A stretch of 64,000 nucleotides of DNA from Deltaproteobacteria bacterium (GCA_020632695.1 JACKFB010000009.1:62001-126000), one strand, 5' to 3'; positions 18,337 through 26,893 are shown, numbered from the stretch's first letter. Program-made: numbers and translations. The notes: generated from the letters alone by a model not told the origin.

Positions 18337-20321
18337 CCCGCGGCGGGCGTCGAGAGCGGCGGCTGGCGCTGCAGGAAGTCCCGCGCGGCCGCCACCGGGT
18401 CCCCGGCGCCGCCCAGGCGGGCAGCCGCCAGGGGCAGGAGCGCCACGTCGCCGTGCATGAGGTCGTGCAGCGACCCGGCGTCGGGCGCGGTGCGCGTGGC
18501 ACACCAGATCCCGAGCCAGGTCTCCAGCAAGCGGACCCGCAGCAGGTCGGGCCGCCGGCGGTCCAGCGCCGCGCGATGAAGCGCCGCATGGAGCGGGAAG
18601 GCGGCCAGGGGGTCCTCGCGCAGGGCAGCTAGCAGCGCCTCGCCCAGCGGCCCCTCGGCCAGCAGCGCCCGCTCGGTGGTCCCGACGACGCCCTCGGGGG
18701 GGACCTCCATCGCGAGCAGGCTGCGGAGGAGCGTCAGCAACCGCGGGAGCTGCGCCTCGTCGTCGAGCTTGCGCAGCACGGACACGACGATGGTCCCGGC
18801 CGCGTCGAAGCGGCCAGCCTCCATGAGGTCGGCGGCGGCCGCGAGGCGGTTCGCCGCGCCGTGGGGGTCCTCCGCCTGCTCGGGCGCGGCCTCGACCGCT
18901 GCAGGGCGCGCCGCCGCGTCGGGGCTGGCCGCGCGCAGCCGCAGCGTCAACCACCCCCGGGCGTCGCTCGGCGGGCTGAGCGCCCACAGCGCCGAGGCCA
19001 GCGCGCGAGCGTCGTCGTCGCTGGCCAGCACCAGCTCGTCGTCGGGCACGCGAGCTTCGAGGGTCGCGAGCAGGCGCGCCCGCGACGCGTCGTCCAGACG
19101 GTCCGCCAGGCGGGCGGCCTGCAGGAGCGATTCGTCGTCGCCTCGGGAGAGCCAGCCTGCGGCGGCCGCTGCTGCGGCCCCGGCGTGCTCGAGGAAGGCG
19201 AGGGTCTGGACGTCCGGCGGCGGCGCGTCGGGCGCGTCGTGGGTGGCGTCGCGCACACGGTCGGACCAGCCGCGCTCCGGCGGGGCAGGGGCGACGACGG
19301 TGACGCCTCGAAGCTCCCGGGCCGCCATGCGGCGAAGGCGCGCCGGGTCCAGGCTGTCGGCGCCTTCGAGCCCGGCCAGCCGCGTCGCGAGCGCCGCGTC
19401 CTGGAGGAGCTCGGCGCGGGTCGCCAGCGCCCAGCAGAGGTCCGGGCGACCGCCCGAGCGAGCCAGGCCCTGCTCCAGCAGGGCCGTCGCGCCGGCGACG
19501 TCGCCCCGCTCGTCGGCCAGCTCGGCGCGCGCCACACACGCCTCCACCTCGTCGACCTCGGGCACCGACTCGACGCGGTCGGCCTCGTCGACGAGCTCCA
19601 GGATCGGTCCCAGCGCCTCCGCGAGCGCTGGCCGCCTCCGAAGCGCGGGGCGCAGGTTGACGATGCGTCGCCCGTCGAGGCACGGAGCCAGCCACTCGAC
19701 CCCCGGCTCCTGCACGGTCTCGATCAGGTGCGAGGCCGCGAGCCGCGCTGCCGTCGCCAGCGAGGCGGCCCCCTCATCGCCCACCGCGCGGAGCGGCGCC
19801 AGCCACTCGGCCCAGCGATCGGCATCGGCGCGCTCCTCCTCGGTGGCCTCGGCCACCTCGAGGCGCAGGCGCCAGAGCTCGCGGGCGCCCGCGTCCACGT
19901 GGGGGCCGAGCCGCTCCAGCAGGCGCTCGGCGCGATCGTGCTCGGCCGGGACGCTCAGGAGCAGCTCCATCGTGCGCACGGCCAGGTCCAGGTCGGCGGC
20001 CGGGTCGGGCAGGGCCACGAGGGTTGCCGCCAGCAGCGCGCGCTCCTCAGGCTGTCGACTGCCCAGCGCCGTCCACAGGTCGCGGCTTCCCCCCTCGGGC
20101 AGTCGCGCAGGGTGGGGCGGGGTGAAGACCCGGGCGGCGAGGTGGGCGACGGCGGCGACCAGCTCCACGTCGGTGGGGGCGCGCCTCAGCAGCTCACGGG
20201 CGTAGGAGGCCAGGCGCCGGGCGACGGCGATGCGCTCGGCGTCACCGCGATCGAGGGCCTCACGACTGCTCCGGGCGGCCTCTGCCAGCGCCTCGGCCGG
20301 CGATCTCAGGGCTTTTTTTTT
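18300..20321 (-). CDS. Helical-repeat protein lacking its own start; probably joined to the upstream frame by slippage
   Basis: About 670 codons of Ala/Leu/Arg-rich alpha-helical sequence that resembles a TPR or other solenoid; no catalytic motif is seen. Codon use and amino-acid pattern are those of a real protein from the codon after the A9 run onward. In this frame there is no ATG, GTG or TTG for the first 51 codons: the first is a GTG at 20168, which would remove helices that look genuine. The only upstream start is an ATG at 20426, which would add an Arg/His/Pro-rich segment that is the out-of-frame reading of the 177-residue gene. The frame is reached by a -1 shift in that gene at the A9 run. 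The likely product is therefore a fusion. The gene overlaps the HDOD-GGDEF gene tail to tail by 37 bases. Confidence 0.75.
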   Translation of the reverse strand, partial: KKKALRSPAEALAEAARSSREALDRGDAERIAVARRLASYARELLRRAPTDVELVAAVAHLAARVFTPPHPARLPEGGSRDLWTALGSRQPEERALLAATLVALPDPAADLDLAVRTMELLLSVPAEHDRAERLLERLGPHVDAGARELWRLRLEVAEATEEERADADRWAEWLAPLRAVGDEGAASLATAARLAASHLIETVQEPGVEWLAPCLDGRRIVNLRPALRRRPALAEALGPILELVDEADRVESVPEVDEVEACVARAELADERGDVAGATALLEQGLARSGGRPDLCWALATRAELLQDAALATRLAGLEGADSLDPARLRRMAARELRGVTVVAPAPPERGWSDRVRDATHDAPDAPPPDVQTLAFLEHAGAAAAAAAGWLSRGDDESLLQAARLADRLDDASRARLLATLEARVPDDELVLASDDDARALASALWALSPPSDARGWLTLRLRAASPDAAARPAAVEAAPEQAEDPHGAANRLAAAADLMEAGRFDAAGTIVVSVLRKLDDEAQLPRLLTLLRSLLAMEVPPEGVVGTTERALLAEGPLGEALLAALREDPLAAFPLHAALHRAALDRRRPDLLRVRLLETWLGIWCATRTAPDAGSLHDLMHGDVALLPLAAARLGGAGDPVAAARDFLQRQPPLSTPAAGYGAALLELALD

Positions 20322-20839
20322 CCGCCGGTGGCGGTGGTCGCCGTGACGGTGGCGCCACGGATCGAGAGTTCGAGCGGGAACTCCAGGGCCAGCAGGAAGC
20401 GCTCGGGGACCTCGAGCTGCATCCATCCGTCGCCGCAGAAGCTGGCGCCGATGGCCTCGGCGCCGATGGAGCCGCCGGTCGCCGCCGACAGCGCCGCCCC
20501 GAGGGCGCCGGGGCCCGGCCTCGGCGTGCCCGCGGGCCAGCGCAGCTCCAGCCAGACGCGATCCTCCTCAGCGGGATCGTCCTCGCGACGCAGCACCAGC
20601 AGGGCGGGGCTCGCGCCCTCGGTGAACGGGAGCAGGCGCGGGGTGGACAGGCCGGCGGCGCGCTGGACGCCTACGTCGACCGCGACCCGCCCCCGTCCGA
20701 CCGGGATGAGCAAGCCGACCTCCTCGGCGCGCACACCCGCGCCGAGGGCCAGCGCACGCAGGATGCTGCCCGGCGCGAGGAGGCCGGCGCCGGCACCGGG
20801 CGCCTCGACCAGGAGCGTCTCGAAGCCTGGGGTGCTCAT
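20306..20839 (-). CDS. Small protein with DbpA-like fold(s), ends just after A9 run
   Basis: A 177-residue protein whose ATG overlaps the stop of the upstream 824-residue gene (ATGA). Two segments share a pattern: about 25-65 (LAPGSILRALALGAG, VGLLIPVGRGRVAVDV) and about 110-172 (AEAIGASFCGDGWMQLEV, then LSIRGATVTAT). The second resembles the C-terminal RNA-binding domain of DEAD-box helicase DbpA (IG-x-I, a strand ending VEVP, and I-x-G-x-x-V). That is my recognition by eye and is tentative. The protein ends GGKKKP, with the three lysines encoded by the A9 run. Depending on slippage it is either a short product or the N-terminal part of an approximately 850-residue fusion. Confidence 0.72.
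   Translation of the reverse strand: MSTPGFETLLVEAPGAGAGLLAPGSILRALALGAGVRAEEVGLLIPVGRGRVAVDVGVQRAAGLSTPRLLPFTEGASPALLVLRREDDPAEEDRVWLELRWPAGTPRPGPGALGAALSAATGGSIGAEAIGASFCGDGWMQLEVPERFLLALEFPLELSIRGATVTATTATGGKKKP
20313..20321 (-). other. A9 run: candidate transcriptional slippage or -1 frameshift site
   Basis: The minus strand reads GGA AAA AAA AAG CCC TGA in the frame of the 177-residue gene. Nine consecutive A residues stand out in DNA this GC-rich. They contain the A-AAA-AAG heptamer known from dnaX-type frameshifting. The zero frame stops two codons later. The -1 frame continues for about 670 codons. Insertion of one A by RNA polymerase would have the same effect. Confidence 0.6.
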
Positions 20840-23310
20840 GCTTCCTCGTTGGCGTCGCCCTGGGCAGGCGACGTGGGCGCGGGGGTCTGGTCGGGCTTCG
20901 TTCGCTCGGGCGCCGCCTCTCCGCCGCCGCCATCGCCCGCGCCGCCGTCGCCCGACCGGGCCTCGTTTGGCTGGGAGGCGACGGGCGCCGCTTCGCTGCC
21001 GCCCTCGGCGCTCGCGCCCGCGTCGGTGGGTCGCTCGGCGTCCTCGCCCCGCTCGGCGGAGTCGCCCGATCCCCCGCCGCGTCCGCCGCGCCGGCGCCTG
21101 CCGCGCTTGCCGCCTTCCTCGCGGCCGGAGCCCCCGTCGCCGGCCTCGAAGCCCGGCGGCGGCGTGGCCGTCAGCGGTCCCTCGACGGCGTACACGCGCA
21201 CGCCGTCGGAGCCCTCCAGATCGGCGCGCCGCACCACGCGGCCCCAGAAGCGCTTGCCCTTGCCGAGCTGCTCGGGGGCGGTGCCCTCGGGGAGCTGCGA
21301 GGCCTCCACACGGGCCCGTTCGCCCAGCTCCGCTCCGCCGCCGGGTGCGAAGACCCGCGCCGTGAGCGCGCCCGAGCGCCCCTCCCGCGCCACCTTCAGC
21401 GCCGCCGGCCCCTCGCCACCGACGCCGACCCGCGCCTCCTCCTGGTCCAGCCGCTGGGCGATCTCCTCGGGGCTGCGCTGCAGCCGGATGGCGGCCGGGT
21501 CGCTGACCCAGTAGACCCGGATGCCGCCCTTGTCGCGTTCCGGGTCGGCGTCCTGCCCACGCAGCGGCGCCTCGAGCGTGTCCCCGCGCCGCAGATGTAG
21601 CGGCGACACCCCACGCGGCAGGTCCTGGGCGCGCACCACCGTGCGCAGGTGCTTGTGCTCGTAGGCGTCCGGCGCGCTGAGCTCGCCAAGCTCGACCAGC
21701 GCGTAGGCGGGCGTGGTGTGGATGACACGCAGGGTGAAGCGCTTGTCGGTGCCGACCCCGATGCGCTCCTCGAAGGCCATCAGCGCGTCGCGTCGCCCGG
21801 CGCGCAGGGCGGGGTGGGCGGCCAGGCGATCGCGCAGCTTGTGGGCCTGCGCCGCCTCGGGGCCCCGCGCGTCGCAGAGCGGACGCAGCAGCTCGTCTGC
21901 CTCGTCGAGGCGCTCGCCCCGCGCCAGCAGGCGCTCGGCGACCAGCAGGCGGGCCCGGGCCAGGTTGCGCTCCTTGACGGCGCGCCGCGCCAGCTCGAGG
22001 AGCCCGTCCTCGTCGTCCAGCTCCGTCCAGAGGTCCAGCGCCCGCGCCCACAGCCCGTCGCGCTTCTTCAGCTCGCGGTTCTGGAGCAGGCGCTCGCTGA
22101 CGAAATGCGCCGCGCGGCGCGCGCCGAAGGTGTGGGTGGCGAGGCCGACGATGGCCGCCACGTCGTCGGCGCTCCAGCGGGCCAGCGTCTGTTGGGGGGC
22201 GGCGCTCAGCGCCCGGTCGAGGATGTCGCTGTCGAAGGGCGAGGCCAGGCCCGCGCGCAGGTTGCGGACCAGGCGCTCGACGATGACCCGCGCCGCCTCG
22301 CCGTTGTCGGGATCCTCGCGCAGCGCGCGCTCCTGCAGGGTGAGGAAGGCCGCCTCGTCGCCTGCCTCGCGGAGCAGCCGCGCCAGCGGGCGGTGCCAGC
22401 GGCGCTCGTCGCGACCCACCAGCGCCTCGATGAGGCCGGAGAGGTGGCCCGCCGTGTCGCGGTCCAGCTTGCCGGTGCGCTCGACCGTGCGGATGAGGCG
22501 GTCGGCCTGATCGGGGGTGAGCGAGCGGTCGGCCGCCTGCGCCTCGAAGAGCGCGATGGCGTCGCGGCGCACGTCGCTCGGGGCGCCGCCGGAGCGCGCG
22601 CGCATCCCCAGCAGTTCGCCCCGCAGCTCCCGCGCCTCGGCGGTGGGGCCGAAGCGCGCCTCGTGGTCGGCCAGGGTCGCGTGCATCCGGTCGAGCTTGT
22701 CCTGGCGGGCGTCGCCCTCCACGCTGCGCGCCGCCAGCAGCTCGAGCCGCGCGCGATCGAGGGCCGTGTCGGGGTGCGCCGACAGGCGCAGCGAGAGGCC
22801 GTCGACGGCGGCCTGGATGGGGGCCACGGCTGCGGCGGCTGCCGCGCTGACGGCCTCGCTGGCGTCGCGACCCACCGCCAGGATGAGGCGCACGGCGGCG
22901 CCCACCAGGCCAGGGCCCGCCTGGGGCCGGCCGACGGCCGCGCCGACCAGCGCGATGTCGGCGGCCATGCGCTCGTCGTCGGTGGCCGCCGCCGCGCCGA
23001 GGGCGAGCGCCATGGCCGCTGCCAGGTCGTCGGGGTCGCGCTCGAGCGCCTCGCCGAGGCGGCGTCGCACGCCCAGGAACAGCGACTGGCTCGCCTCGGC
23101 CGTCGCCTCGTCCGCCAGGCCGGCGGCCACCAGGACCGCCAGGTTGTGGTCGATCCAACCCGTGTCGGGGTGGGCGATGGACAGCGACTGCTCGATCAGC
23201 GCGCGGGTCGCGTCGCTGGTGCGCCGGAGCCGGTCCGAGGTGAGGCCCGCAGGCGGCAGCTCCGCGACGAAGCGCTGGAGCGCCTCCCGGGTCGCGACGA
23301 GGTTCGCCAT
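20836..23310 (-). CDS. Large helical-repeat protein with OB-like segments and Arg/Gly-rich tail
   Basis: An 824-residue protein I cannot assign to a named family. Residues 1-570 are Ala/Leu/Arg/Glu-rich helices in a repeating pattern, probably a TPR-like solenoid. Residues about 575-645 (KRFTLRVI, YALVELGEL, RGVSPLHLRRGD) and 675-735 (GALTARVFAPGGGAEL, GKGKRFWGRVV) look like beta-rich OB/S1-type segments. After them comes a basic tract, about 755-765 (GKRGRRRRGGRGGG), and an acidic/Pro-rich disordered tail to the end. The basic Gly/Arg tract and OB-like segments suggest RNA binding, which is inference. The ATG at 23310 has GGGAG about ten bases upstream. It is the first gene of a translationally coupled group of three. 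Confidence 0.78.
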   Translation of the reverse strand: MANLVATREALQRFVAELPPAGLTSDRLRRTSDATRALIEQSLSIAHPDTGWIDHNLAVLVAAGLADEATAEASQSLFLGVRRRLGEALERDPDDLAAAMALALGAAAATDDERMAADIALVGAAVGRPQAGPGLVGAAVRLILAVGRDASEAVSAAAAAAVAPIQAAVDGLSLRLSAHPDTALDRARLELLAARSVEGDARQDKLDRMHATLADHEARFGPTAEARELRGELLGMRARSGGAPSDVRRDAIALFEAQAADRSLTPDQADRLIRTVERTGKLDRDTAGHLSGLIEALVGRDERRWHRPLARLLREAGDEAAFLTLQERALREDPDNGEAARVIVERLVRNLRAGLASPFDSDILDRALSAAPQQTLARWSADDVAAIVGLATHTFGARRAAHFVSERLLQNRELKKRDGLWARALDLWTELDDEDGLLELARRAVKERNLARARLLVAERLLARGERLDEADELLRPLCDARGPEAAQAHKLRDRLAAHPALRAGRRDALMAFEERIGVGTDKRFTLRVIHTTPAYALVELGELSAPDAYEHKHLRTVVRAQDLPRGVSPLHLRRGDTLEAPLRGQDADPERDKGGIRVYWVSDPAAIRLQRSPEEIAQRLDQEEARVGVGGEGPAALKVAREGRSGALTARVFAPGGGAELGERARVEASQLPEGTAPEQLGKGKRFWGRVVRRADLEGSDGVRVYAVEGPLTATPPPGFEAGDGGSGREEGGKRGRRRRGGRGGGSGDSAERGEDAERPTDAGASAEGGSEAAPVASQPNEARSGDGGAGDGGGGEAAPERTKPDQTPAPTSPAQGDANEEA

Positions 23311-23516
23311 GAGTTCATGCTCCCGCTCCCCCGCCGTGGGGAGCCTAGAATCCAGCTCTACCAAGAAGGAGGACGCCTCGCGCCCCCCCTCCCCGCGGGC
23401 AAGGCCCGCAGGGCCCCTCCCCCCGAGGCGGCCCGCCGACGCAGGCCGCGTAGCTGCCCAGGCGCCCCGATGCATCCCTCCTGTCTCGGGGTGCGGCGAA
23501 GGCGCATGGGCAACTA

Positions 23517-24269
23517 CTACTGGGAATCGCCCGAACCGGCAACCGCCAGGAGATCGCCCAGCAGGTCGGCGAGGCCGTGCACGCCCTCGGCCCCGATCGT
23601 GTGCGGCCCGTCGAAGGGGAGGTACCGGACCTCGAGGCCGGCCTCGGCGAGCAGCTCGCGCACCCAGCTCGCCGAGACGAAGGGGAGCAGCGGGTCCTGG
23701 CGCCCGTGGGTCTGCAGCACGCGGAGGCCGCGGCGACGCGGGGCGAGCCGGCGCCACTCGCTCTCCGCCAGCATGGTGCCGGAGAAGATCGCCAGGGCGG
23801 CCGGGGCCTCGTCCAGGCGCAGGGTGAGGTCGGTGGCGAGCATCGCGCCCTGGGAGAAGCCGCCGAGCACGATGCGCCCCATGGGCAGGCCGGTCTGGCG
23901 CTGCAGCGCGTCGAGCAGGCCCAGCAGCAGGCGGCGCGCGCTGGCGAGGCCCTCCGGGACGTCCTCGCGCAGGGCGGCGATGCTGCCGGTGGTCAGCGCG
24001 CGCTCGAAGCGGCCGACGTCGATGGGCCACCAGGCGCGCGACTCGAAGGGAGGGACGCCGCCCAGGCTGAGGGGGGCGGCCGGGAAGCAGAACATCACGC
24101 GCTCCGCCAGGGCGGGCCGCGCGCGCAACACCTCGGCGGCCACGGGGACCAGGTCGTGTCCGGGGGCGCCGTAGCCGTGGCAGAGGACGACGAGCAGCTC
24201 GGGCTTCGCGTTTTCGGCGGAGGCGAAGCGGCAGGTGAGGCCTGCGAGCTCGGTGGTGACTGTGCGCAT
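23517..24269 (-). CDS. Alpha/beta-hydrolase, phospholipase/carboxylesterase family
   Basis: A 250-residue cytoplasmic esterase of the acyl-protein thioesterase/carboxylesterase family (usual length about 210-230). The catalytic triad is visible: Ser139 in GGFSQG, Asp192 in GRQDPLLPF and His223 in DGPHTIG. The oxyanion region is LCHGYGAPG (about 29-37). No signal peptide is seen. The substrate is probably a short acyl ester or a lysophospholipid. The gene is divergent from the MATE transporter gene, with 119 bases between their starts. Confidence 0.9.
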   Translation of the reverse strand: MRTVTTELAGLTCRFASAENAKPELLVVLCHGYGAPGHDLVPVAAEVLRARPALAERVMFCFPAAPLSLGGVPPFESRAWWPIDVGRFERALTTGSIAALREDVPEGLASARRLLLGLLDALQRQTGLPMGRIVLGGFSQGAMLATDLTLRLDEAPAALAIFSGTMLAESEWRRLAPRRRGLRVLQTHGRQDPLLPFVSASWVRELLAEAGLEVRYLPFDGPHTIGAEGVHGLADLLGDLLAVAGSGDSQ

Positions 24270-24350
24270 CCCGCCTCGGGGTTTCGGAGACGGCGCCGAT
24301 GCTACCCGACAACCGCGGCGGCGCGCACCGAAACCGGCAGCCCTTCGGGG

Positions 24351-24379
24351 ATGACCGGGGCCGGGTCCGGTGGTATCAG
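24351..24379 (+). promoter_or_regulatory. Candidate promoter of the MATE gene, possibly leaderless
   Basis: ATGACC (24351-24356) and TATCAG (24374-24379) are 17 bases apart, each matching four of six consensus positions. The predicted transcript start would fall within a few bases of the ATG at 24389. This fits the lack of any ribosome-binding site before that ATG. Confidence 0.33.
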
Positions 24380-24388
24380 GCGCGGACC

Positions 24389-25756
24389 ATGGCCGAGCCC
24401 GGGCGCCGCTCCATACCCCGACGACTCTTCGATCTGGCGCTGCCGGTCATCGGGATCAACGTGCTCAACGTGATGTCCATCTTCGTGGACACGTTGATGT
24501 GCTCGCGGCTGCCCGACGCCGAGGTGGCGCTGGCTGCACTGGGCTTCTCGGTGCAGGTCTCCTTCCTCCTGATGACCGCGATGATGGGGCTCACCGTCGG
24601 CACGGTCGCCCTGGTCGCGCGGGCCCACGGGGCAGGCGAGGCCACGCGGGTGGATCACATCCTGGCGCAGTCGACCCTCATCACGCTGGCGTTGGCGGTC
24701 GGCGTCGCGCTGGTCGGCAACCTCATCGCCGACCCGCTGCTCCGGGTGCTGGGGGCGTCCGACGCCGTGCGACCCCAGGCCCTGGCGTACCTGCGCCCGC
24801 TGCTGACCGGCTGCGTGTTCACCTACCTGACCCTGCTCTACGCGGCCGTGCTGCGGGGCGTCGGAAACACCCGGTTGCCCTTCCTGATCGCCATCGTGAC
24901 CAACGCGGCCAACATCACGCTGAACTACGGCTTCATCCTGGGGCACTGGGGTTTCCCCGCCCTGGGCGTCGGCGGCGCGGCCTGGGGCACCGTCGGCTCC
25001 TTCGCCGTCTCCAACGCCATCTACCTGCTCATCCTGACGCGCGAGCGCGGCCTCGGTGTGCGGATGAGCCTGCGCCCGCGGCGTCCCGACCCGCGGCTCA
25101 TCCGCGAGACCTTCCGCGTCGGCGTCCCCGCCGCCCTCGACGTGGTGATCATGAACATGGGCTTCCTGTCGGTGCTGGGGATGCTGGGCCGCATCGACCA
25201 GGTCGCCGTCGGCGCCCACGGCCTGGGCCTGCGCGTGCAGGCGCTGGCCTTCGTCCCGGGCCTGGGTGTCTCGATGGCCTGCGCCGCCATGGTCGGCCAG
25301 GCGCTGGGCGCCGGCCGCATCGACGAGGCGCGCGCGGTCACCCACGCGTCCATCCGCCTCTGCGTGACCATCCTGGTCATCCTCGGCGCCTTCTTCGTCA
25401 TCTGCGCCGAGCCGATCGTCGGCCTCTTCGACGCCCCTCCCGGCACCCGCCTGCACGAGCTGGCGGTCGAGTGGATCCGCATCCTGGGGGTGGGCATGCC
25501 GATCTTCGGCGGCCACATCGGCCTGGCCGGCCTCTTCCAGGGAGCCGGAGCCACCCGCACCACCCTCGGCATCAACCTCATCTCCACGGTCCTCTTCCAG
25601 ATCCCCCTGGGCCTCCTCCTGGCCTTCCCGCTCGGCCTGGGCGTCACAGGCGTCTGGGCCAGCTTCCCCACCGGCTTCGCCCTCAAGCTCCTGCTGGAGA
25701 TCGTCGCTTATCGCCGAGCCCGCTGGGCGCGGGTGGGGATCGAGATCGAGGCGTAG
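24389..25756 (+). CDS. MATE-family multidrug/sodium antiporter
   Basis: A 455-residue integral membrane protein with about 12 hydrophobic segments, the normal size and layout of the MATE family. Typical features are visible: the first helix PVIGINVLNVMSIFVDTLMC, the conserved ALRGVGNTR-like loop (AVLRGVGNTRLPF), internal twofold repetition, and a second-half GLFQGAGATRTT loop. It exports cationic drugs or metabolites in exchange for Na+ or H+. The substrate is unknown. The ATG at 24389 is used because upstream codons encode a polar stretch unlike a membrane protein. Its 3' side borders the repeat-rich region. Confidence 0.93.
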   Translation: MAEPGRRSIPRRLFDLALPVIGINVLNVMSIFVDTLMCSRLPDAEVALAALGFSVQVSFLLMTAMMGLTVGTVALVARAHGAGEATRVDHILAQSTLITLALAVGVALVGNLIADPLLRVLGASDAVRPQALAYLRPLLTGCVFTYLTLLYAAVLRGVGNTRLPFLIAIVTNAANITLNYGFILGHWGFPALGVGGAAWGTVGSFAVSNAIYLLILTRERGLGVRMSLRPRRPDPRLIRETFRVGVPAALDVVIMNMGFLSVLGMLGRIDQVAVGAHGLGLRVQALAFVPGLGVSMACAAMVGQALGAGRIDEARAVTHASIRLCVTILVILGAFFVICAEPIVGLFDAPPGTRLHELAVEWIRILGVGMPIFGGHIGLAGLFQGAGATRTTLGINLISTVLFQIPLGLLLAFPLGLGVTGVWASFPTGFALKLLLEIVAYRRARWARVGIEIEA

Positions 25757-25759
25757 CGC

Positions 25760-25858
25760 GGGATCGATGTCGATGGCCGGGGCGGCCGCTACGGACGCCG
25801 CTGAGGGCGGGGATCGATGTCGATGGCCGGGGCGGCCGCTACGGACGCCGCTGAGGGC
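25760..25858. repeat. Two perfect 49-bp direct repeats, period 50
   Basis: Bases 25760-25808 and 25810-25858 are identical, starting GGGATCGATG and ending CTGAGGGC, directly after the MATE stop codon. The second copy's end is also one arm of the hairpin at 25847-25893. No gene is seen here. Confidence 0.9.
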
Positions 25859-25893
25859 AGCGCTTCCTCGGGTCAGGCGCCACCCTCAGCGGC
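25847..25893. repeat. Inverted repeat with 11-bp perfect arms
   Basis: GCCGCTGAGGG (25847-25857) pairs with CCCTCAGCGGC (25883-25893), with a 25-base loop. It may end MATE transcription, but there is no T-run. The loop holds TCGGGTCAGGC (25868-25878), which also occurs at 51423-51433 inside the other inverted repeat that precedes a hexanucleotide array. Confidence 0.65.
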
Positions 25894-26006
25894 GCCCTCG
25901 CAGGCCGCCTCGGCCATCGCACACGGGGGCGTCGTCGCTCGGGGTTGGGGCTGGGGCAGGCGGGTCGGGATGTCGGGGCGCGGCCTTCGGCCGCAGGTGG
26001 TGGCGG

Positions 26007-26340
<334 letters not shown>

Positions 26341-26380
26341 GCCGCGGCGGCGGCCTCGCTGACCGCCGCCGCCGTCCGCG

Positions 26381-26725
26381 CTACCGCCGCCGATGGATCA
26401 TCCGCCACGTCATCGCCTTGACCCGGTCCAGCAGCTCCAGCACCTCCGCACCGGCGGCCTCGGGCACCGCCCCGGCGCCGACCATCAGCTCCAGCGCCAT
26501 CGACGCCTCCCGCGCGCTCCCGTAGGCGATGCGGTAGTGCTGCACCCGGTCGCGTCCGAAGCGCCCCGAGCCCTCGGCCAGGTTCAGCGCCGTCGACGCT
26601 CCCGCCCGGGTCGCCTGGTCGCCCAAGCCCCGGAACGAAGGCGGCAACCCCCGCGCCAACCCGAAGAGCCCCACCGCCGCCCGCGCCGCCACCCGCTCCG
26701 CGTCCATCCCCGACTCGCCAACCAT
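26381..26725 (-). CDS. Four-helix-bundle protein (S23/IVP, Avd-like), copy 1
   Basis: A 114-residue, mostly helical basic protein. The core from GLPPSFRGLGDQATRAG through STALNLAEGSGR to HYRIAYGSAREA matches the four-helix-bundle family first seen in 23S rRNA intervening sequences and related to the Avd protein of diversity-generating retroelements. Members form pentameric positively charged barrels thought to bind nucleic acid. It is not inside an rRNA gene here, and no reverse transcriptase is in the window. The ATG at 26725 is chosen because GGAGG (complement of 26732-26736) lies six bases upstream; that sequence is also the end of the 161-bp inverted repeat. The open frame continues upstream through the inverted repeat to an ATG at 26878, but that part reads as Arg/Trp-rich non-protein-like sequence. 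The C-terminus is HRRR. Confidence 0.85.
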   Translation of the reverse strand: MVGESGMDAERVAARAAVGLFGLARGLPPSFRGLGDQATRAGASTALNLAEGSGRFGRDRVQHYRIAYGSAREASMALELMVGAGAVPEAAGAEVLELLDRVKAMTWRMIHRRR

Positions 26726-26732
26726 CTCTCGC

Positions 26733-26893
26733 CTCCAGGGCCGCCAGTTGAGCCCCCACCACCAGCCGCTTCGGCGCTGGGCCGTCAGGGACGGCCGCAG
26801 GCCGCCGCGAAGCGGCCGAGGAGCGAAGCGACGCAGGTCCTTGACGGCCCAGCGCCGAAGTGGCGACACCCACCTCAACTGGCGGCCCTGGAG
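26733..26893 (-). repeat. 161-bp inverted repeat upstream of four-helix-bundle gene, copy 1
   Basis: Outer arms of 20 bp are perfect (26733-26752 with 26874-26893). Inner arms of 24 bp have one mismatch (26769-26792 with 26837-26860). The 44-base top contains another stem, GGCCGC (26800-26805) with GCGGCC (26812-26817). In the minus-strand transcript the 3' arm ends with the Shine-Dalgarno sequence of the gene, so folding would hide the ribosome-binding site. It could act as a 5' UTR regulator or as a structured RNA bound by the encoded protein. Confidence 0.85.

Noticed and set aside
20306..20426. ATG at 20426 as the genuine start of the solenoid gene
   Set aside because: It would add a 38-residue His/Arg-rich segment that is only the out-of-frame reading of the upstream gene; the slippage explanation fits better, although it is not proven.
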